From assembly GCF_009687845.1 (NCBI RefSeq), contig NZ_BLAD01000053.1, forward strand, positions 82,842 through 146,841: a stretch of DNA of 64,000 nucleotides, written 5' to 3'. Of the stretch, positions 1-10,301 are shown piece after piece. The position numbers were made by a program, and so were the translations under genes. Each line of letters starts with the position of its first letter. Position 1 is the stretch's first letter. The notes below the pieces were generated by a model. It made no database searches. It was not told the origin of the DNA and worked only from the letters and a program-made list of their open reading frames with translations. The stretch comes from Acrocarpospora corrugata (GTDB lineage Bacteria > Actinomycetota > Actinomycetes > Streptosporangiales > Streptosporangiaceae).

Positions 1-2819
1 GCCGCCCGCCCTGACTCGGCCAGCCGCTGGGCGCTCGCGGCGGCGAACTCCTCCGCGTTGCCCGTCTGGGATGCCCAGAGAACGACGACCTCACGGACAG
101 ACGACTGCACGGCAGCCGTGTCGCGAGACGCCTGCATAGGAGCCGTGTCGCGAGGCGCCTGCTCAGAAGCTGTGTCGCGCGAGGGCTGCGCGAGGGCAAT
201 GTCGCCATACGGCTCCACGGAAGCCGCCTCGCGGGAGAACACGCCTGCCAGAACGCCGTTGATCCACAGTGCGTGGCCCGGGTCGATTGGCGCGTGCTCC
301 GGCAGGATCGGCGTCCCCGCTCCCCCGGTCTGCGCCAGCCCGGTCAGGAACCCGGAGAGGTAGCGCCGCTCTTTGTCGGAGAGCGGCGGCGGGGCTGAAT
401 CAGGGATCCCGAAAAGGTCCGCGAGGACAGCGACCTCGCGACCGACCTGCCTCGGAGCGAAGTCCGAAGCAGGTACCTCGGAAGAGGCCTGCTTCCGAAC
501 CTTGTCGGCGTGGACCGGTGCCCCCACCGCGGCGCTCTCGGCAGGAACCTGGGTGCGCTGCGCGACATCGCCGGCGTAGAGATCAGGGACGCTCTCGACG
601 GAGGCATCCGAGCGTCTCGCCGCATCGTCGGCAGAGGGATCGGTGCGCTTCGGGGCGTGTTCGGCGGGGACCTTGGTCAGGGAGACCGCGCAGACCTTCA
701 GTTCTGGCTGGAAGGAGATGGGGTCGACCGCGTCGTTGGTGACGGCGTTGACGCTGAGGTACTCGCCGAACAGGTCGTTCCAGTGGAACGGCGCGAAGCA
801 GGTGCCGGGGAGGACCCGGTCGGTCAGGACGGCGGGGAGTACTGCTCGGCCGCGCCGTGACTCCACCGCGACCAGGTCGCCTTCGGCGATGTCGCCGGCG
901 TCGGCAGGGTTGATTTCGACGAAGGGGCCAGGGTTGAGCTTGTTCAGTTTGGCGATCTTTCCGGTCTTGGTCAGGGTGTGCCACTGGTGCTGCAACCGGC
1001 CGGTGTTGAGGACGAACGGGTAGGAGTCGTCGGGGAGTTCGGCGGCGGGCAGATGTGGCCGGGGGAAGAAGACCGCGCGACCGCTTACTGTGGCGAAGGC
1101 CAGACGGGGGCGCTCCCCGTCGGGCCGGGTCAGCAGCGCCTGGCTGCCGCCGTCGTTGCGGTAGCGGACGGGATTGCGTCTCTCGCCGCCAGGAAGGCTC
1201 GGCCACTGCACGGGCGACTCCCGGAGCCGGGCGTACGTCACTCCGCGCACGTCGTAGCCCGTTTTCGGGTTCCACGCCTGCTTGATCTCCTCGAAGATCT
1301 CTTCGGCGTCGCGGTAGGTGAAGGCGTCGGCGAAACCCATCTCGCACGCGACCCTGGCGATGAGCTGCCAGTCCGGCAACGCCTGCCCCGGCGGATCGAC
1401 GGCCTGCCGCAGCAGCGTCAGATTCCGCTCCGAGTTGATCATCACGCCTTCCGTCTCCGCCCACAACGCCCCCGGCAGGACCACATCCGCGTAGGCGTTA
1501 GTCTCGGTGGCGGCGAAGACGTCCTGGGTGACGACGAACTCGGCCGCCTCCAGCCCGGCGATCACGGTCTTGCGGTTGCCGACGCTGGCGACCGGGTTCG
1601 TACAGATGATCCAGCAGGCTTTGATCCCGCCCTCGGCCATCCGCTCGAACATCTCGACCGTGCCCCGCCCGACCTCCGTACGCAGCGTCCCGGACGGCAG
1701 CCGCCACAGCTCCTCGACGAAACGCCGGTCCTCCGCCACCAGCACCGACCGCTGACCGGGCAGGCCAGGACCCATGTAGCCCATCTCCCGGCCGCCCATC
1801 GCGTTGGGCTGCCCGGTGAGCGAGAAGGGACCACTCCCGGTGCGGCAGATCGCGCCGGTCGCCAGATGCAGATTGCACAGCGCGTTGGTGTTCCAGGTGC
1901 CGTGGGTGCTCTGGTTGAGGCCCATCGTCCAGCAGCTCATCCACTCCCCGGCCGCGCCGATCCAGTCGGCGGCCCGGCGCAGGTCGTCCTCGGGGATCCC
2001 GGTGACGGCGGCGACCGTCGCGGGCGGGTAGTCGCGCAGGAACTCCGGCATCGCCTCCCAGCCCTCGGTGTGCTCGGCGATGAAGTCCCTGTCGATATGA
2101 CCGTTCTCGACCAGCAGGTGCAGCAGGCCGTTCAGCAGGGCGAGATCCGTACCGGGCCTGATCTGCAGGAACAGGTCGGCTTTCGCGGCGGTGGCAGTGC
2201 GCCGGGGATCCACCACGATGAGCTTCGCGCCCGCCTTGACCCGGTCCAGCAGGCGCAGGAACAGGATGGGATGGCAGTCGGCCATGTTCGCGCCGATGAC
2301 GAAGAACAGGTCCGCGTGGTCGAAGTCGTCGTAGGAGCCCGGCGGCCCGTCCGACCCGAGCGACAGCTTGTAGCCGCTGCCCGCGCTGGCCATGCACAGC
2401 CGCGAGTTCGACTCGATCTGGTTCGTCCCGACGAAGCCCTTGGCCAGTTTGTTCGCCAGATACTGGGCTTCCAGCGTCATCTGACCGGACACGTAGAAGG
2501 ACAGCGCGTCGGGCCCGTGCTCGTCCAGGATCGCCCGCAGCCGCCGAGCCGTCTCCTTGATCGCCTCGTCCACGCCGACTTCGGCCGGCTCCGCGCCCCG
2601 ATCGGCGCGCACCAGCGCCGCACCGAGCCGCCCCGGCGCGGCGGCCATGTCGGCGCTGGTCGCGCCCTTGGTGCAGAGCCGCCCCGCGTTCGCCGGATGG
2701 GCGCGATCGCCGGACACCTTCACCACGCGGCGGCGGCCGGCGGCGTCGGTGTCGACGTCCATGACGATGCCGCAGCCGACGCCGCAGTAGGAGCAGACGG
2801 TCCTGACGGGAACGGTCAA
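1..2819 (-). CDS. nasA: Assimilatory nitrate reductase fused to a CysJ-like flavoprotein (3' end beyond window)
   Basis: The frame is open from a TTG at 2819 to the window edge, about 939 codons. TTG is chosen because GGAG lies 8 bases upstream and no ATG or GTG precedes the first motif. Residues 9-49 carry the Cys-x2-Cys-x3-Cys...Cys [4Fe-4S] pattern (CSYCGVGC, then LCTKG), followed by a molybdopterin oxidoreductase of the NasA/NapA class to about residue 720. A Ser/Ala/Pro-rich linker follows. Next comes a short sulfite-reductase-flavoprotein-like segment (SDKERRYLSGFL), a repeat linker, and at 917-923 the FMN-binding SQTGNAE of a flavodoxin domain. The inferred role is cytoplasmic nitrate reduction with the electron-supply module in the same chain. 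Known actinobacterial proteins have this nitrate reductase/flavoprotein architecture. The FAD/NADPH part would lie beyond the edge. Confidence 0.88.
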   Translation of the reverse strand, partial: MTVPVRTVCSYCGVGCGIVMDVDTDAAGRRRVVKVSGDRAHPANAGRLCTKGATSADMAAAPGRLGAALVRADRGAEPAEVGVDEAIKETARRLRAILDEHGPDALSFYVSGQMTLEAQYLANKLAKGFVGTNQIESNSRLCMASAGSGYKLSLGSDGPPGSYDDFDHADLFFVIGANMADCHPILFLRLLDRVKAGAKLIVVDPRRTATAAKADLFLQIRPGTDLALLNGLLHLLVENGHIDRDFIAEHTEGWEAMPEFLRDYPPATVAAVTGIPEDDLRRAADWIGAAGEWMSCWTMGLNQSTHGTWNTNALCNLHLATGAICRTGSGPFSLTGQPNAMGGREMGYMGPGLPGQRSVLVAEDRRFVEELWRLPSGTLRTEVGRGTVEMFERMAEGGIKACWIICTNPVASVGNRKTVIAGLEAAEFVVTQDVFAATETNAYADVVLPGALWAETEGVMINSERNLTLLRQAVDPPGQALPDWQLIARVACEMGFADAFTYRDAEEIFEEIKQAWNPKTGYDVRGVTYARLRESPVQWPSLPGGERRNPVRYRNDGGSQALLTRPDGERPRLAFATVSGRAVFFPRPHLPAAELPDDSYPFVLNTGRLQHQWHTLTKTGKIAKLNKLNPGPFVEINPADAGDIAEGDLVAVESRRGRAVLPAVLTDRVLPGTCFAPFHWNDLFGEYLSVNAVTNDAVDPISFQPELKVCAVSLTKVPAEHAPKRTDPSADDAARRSDASVESVPDLYAGDVAQRTQVPAESAAVGAPVHADKVRKQASSEVPASDFAPRQVGREVAVLADLFGIPDSAPPPLSDKERRYLSGFLTGLAQTGGAGTPILPEHAPIDPGHALWINGVLAGVFSREAASVEPYGDIALAQPSRDTASEQAPRDTAPMQASRDTAAVQSSVREVVVLWASQTGNAEEFAAASAQRLAESGRA
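118..198 (-). repeat. 27-bp tandem repeat in the interdomain linker
   Basis: About three consecutive 27-bp units begin at 118, 145 and 172, each starting GTGTCGCG on the plus strand. Read on the minus strand inside the nitrate reductase fusion, each unit encodes nine residues of the pattern RDTAxxQAS/P. They sit directly before the flavodoxin domain and probably form a flexible tether. The frame is kept because the period is a multiple of three. Confidence 0.75.
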
Positions 2820-2867
2820 CGAGTTCTCCAGCGCCGAGGATCCACGCAGGAAACATAAGAACGAGGC

Positions 2868-2917
2868 GTTACGCGAGTGTCACGCGCGACGGTTCGCGGC
2901 GGTTACATGAATTTCAC
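2868..2917. promoter_or_regulatory. Possible GlnR half-sites upstream of nasA
   Basis: GTTAC at 2868, GTCAC at 2879 and GTTAC at 2902 lie 11 and 23 bases apart. GlnR sites of the gTnAC-n6-GaAAC type have this 11-base spacing. The second half-sites (GTCAC, TTCAC) are imperfect matches. Location about 50-100 bases before the nitrate reductase start supports nitrogen control, but the match is much weaker than the box upstream of ureA. Confidence 0.35.
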
Positions 2918-2939
2918 CGCCGTCGCCCGATCGCACCGC

Positions 2940-3560
2940 TCACCCGTGCGCACCGCCTTGACCTCGGCGTACGCCGCCGGCACCGGGCCCAGCGCCCCAC
3001 GCCGGAGCATCGTCGCCGGCCGACTCCGTCAGGCGAAGCGCCGCCGCCGCCGTCTCGTACCGCCAGGAGGCGACCGCCAGGTCGAGGCCGTGCGCGGCGT
3101 CGCACTGGTCCCGCAGACCGGTGACGATCGGGCGGAGGCGTTCGGCCTGGCTGTCCAGGAGCGGGCGGGTGTCCAGCCCGGCCCGGCCGAGCAGGGTGAG
3201 CTTGATGAGGAATTCGGTGCGGATGTCGCGGATGTGGCCGACCGGCCGTACCAGCCAGCCCGTCACCGCGACCCGGCCGGACTCGGTGACCCCCAGCAGC
3301 CGTCGTTGCGGTCCGCTGCTGCCCGGCGCGTTGCCGAGCGACTCGGCCAGTCCCAGTTCCAGCAGCCGGTCCAGCGCCCGGTAGACGAGCGGCCGCGGGA
3401 CCTGCCACACCGTCCCGACCGGCCCGGTGGGCGAGGTGAGCCGGGCGATGGCGAAACCATGCGTGGGCGCCTCGGCCACGATCGCGAGCGCGACCCATTC
3501 CGTCAGCGACAGGGCTGGTGATTCCACGACCCCAAGGGTAGGGCGATGGGGACTGATCAC
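2940..3560 (-). CDS. PadR-family transcriptional regulator
   Basis: The 206-aa product has an N-terminal winged helix (LTEWVALAIVAEAPTHGFAI, then WQVPRPLVYRALDRLLELGL) typical of PadR, and a C-terminal helical region that would mediate dimerisation. It lies 120 bp upstream of nasA in the same direction, so it may be cotranscribed with or control it; this is inference. The start is uncertain: GTG at 3560 has no clear ribosome site, and an in-frame GTG at 3527 would begin just before the conserved helix. The C-terminal tail is Gly/Ala-rich and looks disordered. Confidence 0.75.
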   Translation of the reverse strand: MISPHRPTLGVVESPALSLTEWVALAIVAEAPTHGFAIARLTSPTGPVGTVWQVPRPLVYRALDRLLELGLAESLGNAPGSSGPQRRLLGVTESGRVAVTGWLVRPVGHIRDIRTEFLIKLTLLGRAGLDTRPLLDSQAERLRPIVTGLRDQCDAAHGLDLAVASWRYETAAAALRLTESAGDDAPAWGAGPGAGGVRRGQGGAHG

Positions 3561-3635
3561 AAGCGGTCAAGTAGTCTCATCGTGACTAGATCGGCGTACG
3601 GAGGACTCCTCGGTGTTCTGTTGGCGGCCGGCCGG

Positions 3636-3857
3636 ATGACGCCTCCCAACGCGATCTGCCTCGGCGGCCCGTGCCACGGCCTGCTCGTCCACATCGACCA
3701 GGACGTCGGCGTACTCCGGATCGACCACCAATCACTGCCGCGCGCCCGCTACCGGGTGACCGCCCGGCGCGTGCACCACCCGTCCGCCGCCCGCGCGTTC
3801 ATCGTCCTGTCCTGGGCCGATGACCCCGAAGACGAGGCCACCGACCCGGACGACTAG
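3636..3857 (+). CDS. Small hypothetical protein
   Basis: A 73-aa product with an N-terminal CLGGPCHG motif, resembling short actinobacterial proteins with a CYGGP(L/W)xG opening. No function is known to me. The ATG at 3636 begins just before this motif; a longer frame from 3546 is open but adds unrelated sequence. No strong ribosome site is seen. The stop is one base from the convergent leuA stop. Confidence 0.5.
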   Translation: MTPPNAICLGGPCHGLLVHIDQDVGVLRIDHQSLPRARYRVTARRVHHPSAARAFIVLSWADDPEDEATDPDD

Positions 3858-3858
3858 C

Positions 3859-5649
<1,791 letters not shown>

Positions 5650-5655
5650 TTACTC

Positions 5656-5700
5656 CTACAGGCCCTCGCCGCGGCAGCTAAGAAGCAGACCGCGCAGCAT
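5656..5700 (-). CDS. leuL: Leu-rich leader peptide upstream of leuA
   Basis: The 14-residue frame MLRGLLLSCRGEGL ends in TAG 84 bp before the leuA start and has five Leu residues, three consecutive. This is the classic layout for ribosome-mediated attenuation of leuA. A TACTGT hexamer lies 7 bases upstream of the ATG and could be a -10 element, which would make the leader transcript nearly leaderless. A hairpin between leader and leuA is listed separately. No other gene occupies this segment. Confidence 0.65.
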   Translation of the reverse strand: MLRGLLLSCRGEGL

Positions 5701-5787
5701 GTCTTGCACAGTAGCAGACCCACGGGAGCCCCAGAGACCGCTCGCCCGGGACGTAGAGTGACGGAAAACACGAGAAGGGGGCCAGGC

Positions 5788-6033
5788 ATGCGAGACAACG
5801 AGATCCTCTCCAGGATCGGCGAGCTGGTGGAGGAGGAGCGCGAACTGCGCGACCGCCTGGCCGCGGGCGAGGTCTCCAGCAACGAGGAGCGGGCCCGGAT
5901 CAAGACCCTGGAAGAGTCGCTGGACCAGTGCTGGGACCTGCTGCGCCAGCGCCGCGCCAAACGCCAGGTCGGCGACAACCCCGACAACGCCGAGACCCGC
6001 TCGGTGAACGAGGTCGAAGGCTACCGCCAGTAA
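5788..6033 (+). CDS. DUF2630 family protein
   Basis: The 81-aa hydrophilic, helix-rich protein opens with MRDNEILSRIGELVEEER and contains a heptad-like stretch (residues about 5-55) suggesting a short coiled coil. The sequence matches the actinobacterial DUF2630 pattern, including the C-terminal RRAKRQ segment. The function is unknown. The start ATG has GAAGGGGGCC just upstream. It is divergent from the leuA leader, with about 90 bp between the starts. Confidence 0.85.
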   Translation: MRDNEILSRIGELVEEERELRDRLAAGEVSSNEERARIKTLEESLDQCWDLLRQRRAKRQVGDNPDNAETRSVNEVEGYRQ

Positions 6034-6076
6034 AATCTGTCGCCCGGGTCCGTCCTGACCGGGTTTGCTGGACTTT

Positions 6077-7033
6077 ATGGATATCGAGCGTCTTGACTAC
6101 GCCGACCCCGGCGATCGCCTGCACGCGTTCCACGCCATAGCCGCCGCGCATCCGCCCGGCCCCGTCTCGTCCTTCGCCCGATTCGCCGTCGTGGCCCAGT
6201 CGGGCTGGGTGGCGGAGCGCAGCGAGACCTACCTCGCCCGGCTCGACGGCCAGGTGGTGGGCGGAGTCACCGTGCGCTTCCCCGGCTCCGAGAACACCCA
6301 CATCGCGACCTTACCCATCTTCCTCGTCGCCGCCGCCCAGCGCCGGCGCGGCATCGGCAGCGCCCTCCTCGACCACGCCGCCGACCGGGCCCGAGCCGAC
6401 AACCGCACGATCCTCCTGGCCGAGGGCACCGCTGAGGCTTTCGCCCAGGCCCGCGGCTTCAAGGCCGTCTCCGCCCAGGCCAGGCGCCTCCTCGACCTGA
6501 CCGCGGTCGACTGGGCCGCCTACCGGGCGGCGGGCGCCGCCCTCGACCCGGCCTACGTGCTCGACCGCTGGCAGGACGCCGCCCCGGACGACCTGGTCGA
6601 CGACGCCGCCGCCCTGATGTCCGCCATGAACGACGCCCCCGTCGACGACATGGACATCGAGCCCGCCCGCTGGAACGCGGCCCGCATCCGCGCCTTCGAG
6701 GCCGGCTGGCGGAGAGGCGAGCAGATCGCCTACACCACGGTCGCCCGGCACCGCGCGACCGGCCGGGCCGTCGGGCTGACCCGCCTGATCGTCGACCACA
6801 CCCGCGACGGCTGGGCCCGCCAGACCGACACCGCCGTCCTGCGCGACCACCGCGGCCACGGCCTCGGCCTGCAGATGAAGTACGCCAACACCCTCTGGTT
6901 CCACGAACGCGAACCCACCACGACCCGGATCGTCACCTGGAACGCCCTCACCAACGCCCCCATGATCGCCATCAACGAACGCATGGGCTACACCGTCATG
7001 GACGTCCAGACCGAGTGGCAGCTGCCGCTCTAG
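6077..7033 (+). CDS. Tandem GNAT-domain acetyltransferase
   Basis: The roughly 318-aa protein has two acetyltransferase-like halves. The first (about 10-135) carries the acetyl-CoA loop RRRGIGSALL. The second (about 150-318) carries a degenerate loop, RDHRGHGLGLQMK, and a late YTVMDVQTEW strand. Such double-GNAT proteins occur in actinomycetes and include MshD-like enzymes. The substrate cannot be told from sequence. ATG at 6077 is preferred over a TTG four codons earlier. The gene is monocistronic as far as can be seen. Confidence 0.85.
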   Translation: MDIERLDYADPGDRLHAFHAIAAAHPPGPVSSFARFAVVAQSGWVAERSETYLARLDGQVVGGVTVRFPGSENTHIATLPIFLVAAAQRRRGIGSALLDHAADRARADNRTILLAEGTAEAFAQARGFKAVSAQARRLLDLTAVDWAAYRAAGAALDPAYVLDRWQDAAPDDLVDDAAALMSAMNDAPVDDMDIEPARWNAARIRAFEAGWRRGEQIAYTTVARHRATGRAVGLTRLIVDHTRDGWARQTDTAVLRDHRGHGLGLQMKYANTLWFHEREPTTTRIVTWNALTNAPMIAINERMGYTVMDVQTEWQLPL

Positions 7034-7224
7034 ACCTGTTTCCCGCGCATCGGTGACCGTCAGCGGAGTTGTCGGGGCTCGGTGCCCAGGAGGGAGTGCC
7101 TACATAACGGCCGCGAGGAGGCGATACCCGTCGGGCAGCCAAAGTGCTCGATCGCCTCAGCGGCAGAGTCCGGGATTTACCTCCCATCGGACTGATCTCA
7201 TAGCACCGCGAGAGCCCTCATGGG

Positions 7225-8417
7225 CTACATGCCGAGCCAGGAGGTAAAAGCGGCGAGGGAGTCAGTGCGGCGGCGTTCTATGCGCGCGAGCATCCGCAGG
7301 GTCTCCCGGACCTGGGGGTGGTAACGGGCTTGCTGCGGGGCCAGCTTCCTGGCGGTGATCAGCGAAGCCAGCGCGGCGTCGCGGTCGCCCACATAGAGGT
7401 GGCCGCGGGCGAGGTCGATGTAGTGGTGGGACACCCGGTTGGGGGTGACGCCGGTGAACCCGCCAATGGCGGCTGCGCGTCGTACTGCCTCAGTTCCGTT
7501 GCCGAGTTCGACGGCAAGGCCGACCGACCAGATGGCGACGTTGGCGCGGTTCACCGTCATCCGGTAGTGATCGGCGTTGGCGGGAAGGTGACCTGCGGCG
7601 CGGGCCGCCTCCGCTAGGTGGAGGTCCGCAGCGGCGGCGTTACCCGCGCCGCGGGCCGCCGCGAGCGCCGACTGCAGGTGCGACCAGCCCCACGCCGCCC
7701 ACGCCTGCGGCGGGCCCGAGTCGGATGGCTCCCGGTGGCCCGCCGCGCGGCGTCCAGCAACCTGGCTGCCACCTGGCCCCGGTCGACCTGGATCAATTCG
7801 GCCGCCCGCAGACTGGTACCGATGACGATCGCGTACGGGTCACCGGAGCGCCCGGCCGCCTGGGCATAACGCTCGGTCATCGACTGAGCCAGGTCCGGGT
7901 AGCCGAGGACGCGGGCGACCATGCGTGCGTTTCCCCAGGTCTCGGCGAGCATCGCCTGGATCTCGGGTGCCAGGGTGTCAGCCGCGTTGGCTGCGGCGGT
8001 GCGGAGGTCCGCGAGCAGGCTGGGGAGATCGTCGCCGAGCCGGAGAAGCTGGACCCGGTGAGCGAGCTGGCTGGCGGCGGCCACGCGGGCTCGCAGTTCG
8101 GCGGCAGGCCGTGGCGCGATCCCATCGTCCGGGATCTCGGACATGGCGACCTCGGCGCGCATCGGCCCAATCGCCGCATGCGCGCGATCTGAGTTCGCCG
8201 TGGCGCCTCGGAACGGCTGGCCCTGAAGTTCAGCGGGCGAGGAATTCAGCGCCCGGGCCACGGCCCCGATGAAAGCCGGGGTCGCCGGCACCTGCCCCTG
8301 CTCGACGCGGCGCACCAGGCTGAGCGACACGCCAGCCAATCCGGCGAGCCGGGCCTGGGTCAGCCCTCGCAGGCGCCGCAGTTGCGCTGCCCGCTGGCCG
8401 ACCGATTCATCAGGCAT
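7225..8417 (-). pseudogene. XRE-family regulator with TPR-like C-terminus, frameshifted
   Basis: Translation from ATG 8417 gives an N-terminal helix-turn-helix (QLRRLRGLTQARLAGLAGVS) and a helical repeat region. Near 7715-7730 the frame changes to an Arg-rich run. Continuing one frame over restores a helical product (AAWGWSHLQSALAAARG and onward) that reads through the ATG at 7560 to the stop at 7225. One indel therefore separates two halves of what looks like a roughly 397-aa regulator. Such regulators often flank actinobacterial RiPP loci. Here it is divergent from the FxLD precursor, about 215 bp away. A sequencing error is the alternative explanation. Confidence 0.75.
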
Positions 8418-8631
8418 GCCGGTCCTTCCGCCGCGCGGTCGGGTCAGCTTCCACATTACGCACGCCAGGCTCCCGGGCTAACAAATTCCTTGTTACCACG
8501 GCGCTGCCGCGTCGACTTACGTTCTGTGCGAGACGAATCACGGCAGGCGAAACCGGGTGCGGAGTACCTGGCCATCGCCAGCCGGGATCGCCTCAGGTCA
8601 TGGGCCAAACCAGATGGGAAAGGAGAAACCG

Positions 8632-8820
8632 GTGGCCACGATGATGACGAAGCCGGGAGCGGAGGCAGCGCCGGTCAGTGCACCGAGCCTGGACGAGGAC
8701 ATCGCCGCCTTGTTCAGCCTCGACCCGAAGGCGGAGCCGACCGTCGACCTGGACGGCTACGGCCGTACCGATGGGAACTGCACGGACAACGGCTGCACGA
8801 GCACCTGCCAGGGGTGCTGA
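8632..8820 (+). CDS. FxLD-family lanthipeptide precursor
   Basis: The 62-aa peptide has an Asp/Glu-rich leader containing FSLD (residues 28-31), the hallmark of the FxLD lanthipeptide family. Its C-terminal core has four Cys (50, 55, 59, 62) and several Thr/Ser (46, 51, 56-58) able to form lanthionine-type rings. GTG at 8632 is chosen because AAAGGAGA lies just upstream; ATGs at 8641 and 8644 are alternatives. The peptide appears intact, but the downstream modification genes are truncated and fused, so it may be an orphan unless enzymes are encoded elsewhere. Confidence 0.85.
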   Translation: MATMMTKPGAEAAPVSAPSLDEDIAALFSLDPKAEPTVDLDGYGRTDGNCTDNGCTSTCQGC

Positions 8821-8844
8821 CGCAACGAGGACAGCGACCCGTCA

Positions 8845-8890
8845 GCCGTTCCCTGGGGCGGATCGTGCGCCGCCTGCCCCGGGGAACGGC
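8845..8890 (+). terminator. 15-bp hairpin after the FxLD precursor
   Basis: GCCGTTCCC at 8845-8853 pairs exactly with 8882-8890. A T-G wobble and five further G-C pairs (8855-8859 with 8876-8880) extend the stem to 15 bp. No T-run follows. Its place between precursor and biosynthetic genes suggests an attenuator that makes precursor transcript exceed enzyme transcript, as in many lanthipeptide operons. Confidence 0.6.
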
Positions 8891-8910
8891 CCGGTTAGGA
8901 GAAGAAGACC

Positions 8911-9380
8911 ATGACCCGTCGTCTGTTCGACGTCCGGCCACAGGCGCTGGCCCGGATCCCCTTGCTGCCGGTGCCCGCCGGGCAGCCTGAGCCCGGGGCC
9001 GGCCCGCTGCTCCAGGAGGCCGTGTTCCTCGCGTCGCGGCAGGCTGGGACAGGCTTTGAGGGACTCGGTGATGGTGGCAGCCGTGGATCGGCGACCTTAC
9101 GAGGCTATGAGCTGCGGGCACGCTGGCGGCCGGTGCCGAACGGCGCGTTCGCCGCCGCTGCCCTTGCTCGCGTCGGCGGCAAGAGGGTTATGCTGCGGCT
9201 CGGCAGCGGGCATCGCGCCCGCAGTGTCCCAAGCGGGGCGTGGCTGACCGCAGTGGCGGGCCAGTTGGCTGCGGATTCTCGTATGTTTGACCTTGTCAGG
9301 CTCACAACGAATGATCTCGCCGTCCGCCGCGGTCTCCGCTTCGAGATTGAACGGCCTGCTGCTGCGGACGAGGTCGGGCC
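8911..9380 (+). pseudogene. Lantibiotic dehydratase (LanB-type) N-terminal remnant
   Basis: From ATG 8911, preceded by AGGAGAAGAAG, the frame encodes about 155 residues like the start of LanB-type dehydratases: LLQEAVFLASRQAG, then RGYELRARWRPVPNGAFAAA, which matches the RxTPFG(L/A)FAG region, then [11 protein letters not shown]. After about 9380 this frame reads Arg/His-rich nonsense. Full LanB proteins are many hundreds of residues long, so most of the gene is missing. The following sequence is a methyltransferase C-terminus in another frame, indicating a deletion. Confidence 0.7.
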
Positions 9381-9385
9381 CCAGC

Positions 9386-10291
9386 GAATTCACCGGCCCA
9401 GCCGGGCAGGTCACCACTGTCGAGCTGGACCCCGGCATCGCCGCGGAAGCACAGCAGGCGCTTGCCACGGCCGGGTACGGGCACGTGACCGTCGTCGCCG
9501 GCGACGGCGAGTACGGCCATCCGCCGAACGCACCCTACGACCGGATCATCGTCACCGCCGGCGCCTGGGAGCTGCCAGCCGCCTGGGCAGACCAACTCGC
9601 CCCCGGTGGGCTTCTCGTCGTCCCGCTCAGGATGCGGGGCCTCACTCGCTCGGTCACCTTCGAGCACATGGCAGGCACCTGGCGCAGCCGGTCGATGCAT
9701 GAGTGCGGTTTCATGCCGATCCGCGGGGTCGGCGCCGTCGCCGAACGCAACATCCCCCTCGCGGACACCGGCGTCACCATCCGCATCGACGACGGCCACC
9801 TGGCCGACGCCGACGCTCTGCAGCGCGCGCTGTCCAGCAGCCCCGCGCAGTCATGGACCGGGATCGAAGTCACCGTCACCGGCGAGCTCGACTTCTGGCT
9901 CGCCGGACTAGACGGGTTCTTCCGGCTCCTGGCGGGAAGCGGCGCGGTCCAGGGCTCCGGCCTCGTCCCGCCCGCGTTCAATTGGGGAGCCATGGGCCTG
10001 CTCACCAGCGATAGCTTCGCCTACCTCACCCGTCGGCCTGGACGACCAGGTCACAGTGAGCTCGGCGCCTGCGGATACGGACCGGAACGCGAGCAGCTCA
10101 TCAGCACCTACACCGACCGCATCCGCGCATTCAACCGCTCCCAAGAAGGAAAACTCCAGGTCGAAGTCCACCCGCTCACGTATGCGCCGGTCCCCGGCGC
10201 CCTCATGCAGATCGAGAAACGCAACTCCCGCGTCATCGTCCTAACCGAAGGCAAGGTAAGCCAGGAAGCCCCTGGCGCCATGTCCATCTAG
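9386..10291 (+). pseudogene. FxLD-system methyltransferase, 5'-truncated
   Basis: From 9386 the frame reads [11 protein letters not shown], motif II of a protein-isoaspartate-methyltransferase-like SAM fold, then [16 protein letters not shown] and [13 protein letters not shown]. These are followed by the C-terminal extension of the methyltransferases that accompany FxLD lanthipeptides. Motif I, the Gly-rich SAM loop that must precede motif II, and the N-terminal part are absent. The frame is offset from the dehydratase fragment upstream. Related methyltransferases act on Asp in lanthipeptide cores. With no SAM loop this one is probably inactive. A start at 9287 is formally open but adds dehydratase-derived sequence in the wrong frame. 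Confidence 0.75.
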
Positions 10292-10301
10292 CTCTGGATG
10301 G

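Noticed and set aside
978..2858. Long plus-strand frame of 626 codons opposite the nitrate reductase
   Set aside because: It is Arg/Gly/His-rich shadow sequence on the antisense of a clear molybdopterin oxidoreductase; no domain is recognisable.
7034..7224. Possible small gene or RNA between the GNAT gene and the regulator
   Set aside because: Short frames lack codon bias and ribosome sites, and no tRNA or riboswitch pattern was found.
9287..9385. Extending the methyltransferase to a start at 9287
   Set aside because: These codons are the wrong frame of the dehydratase remnant; the homologous methyltransferase sequence begins only near 9386.
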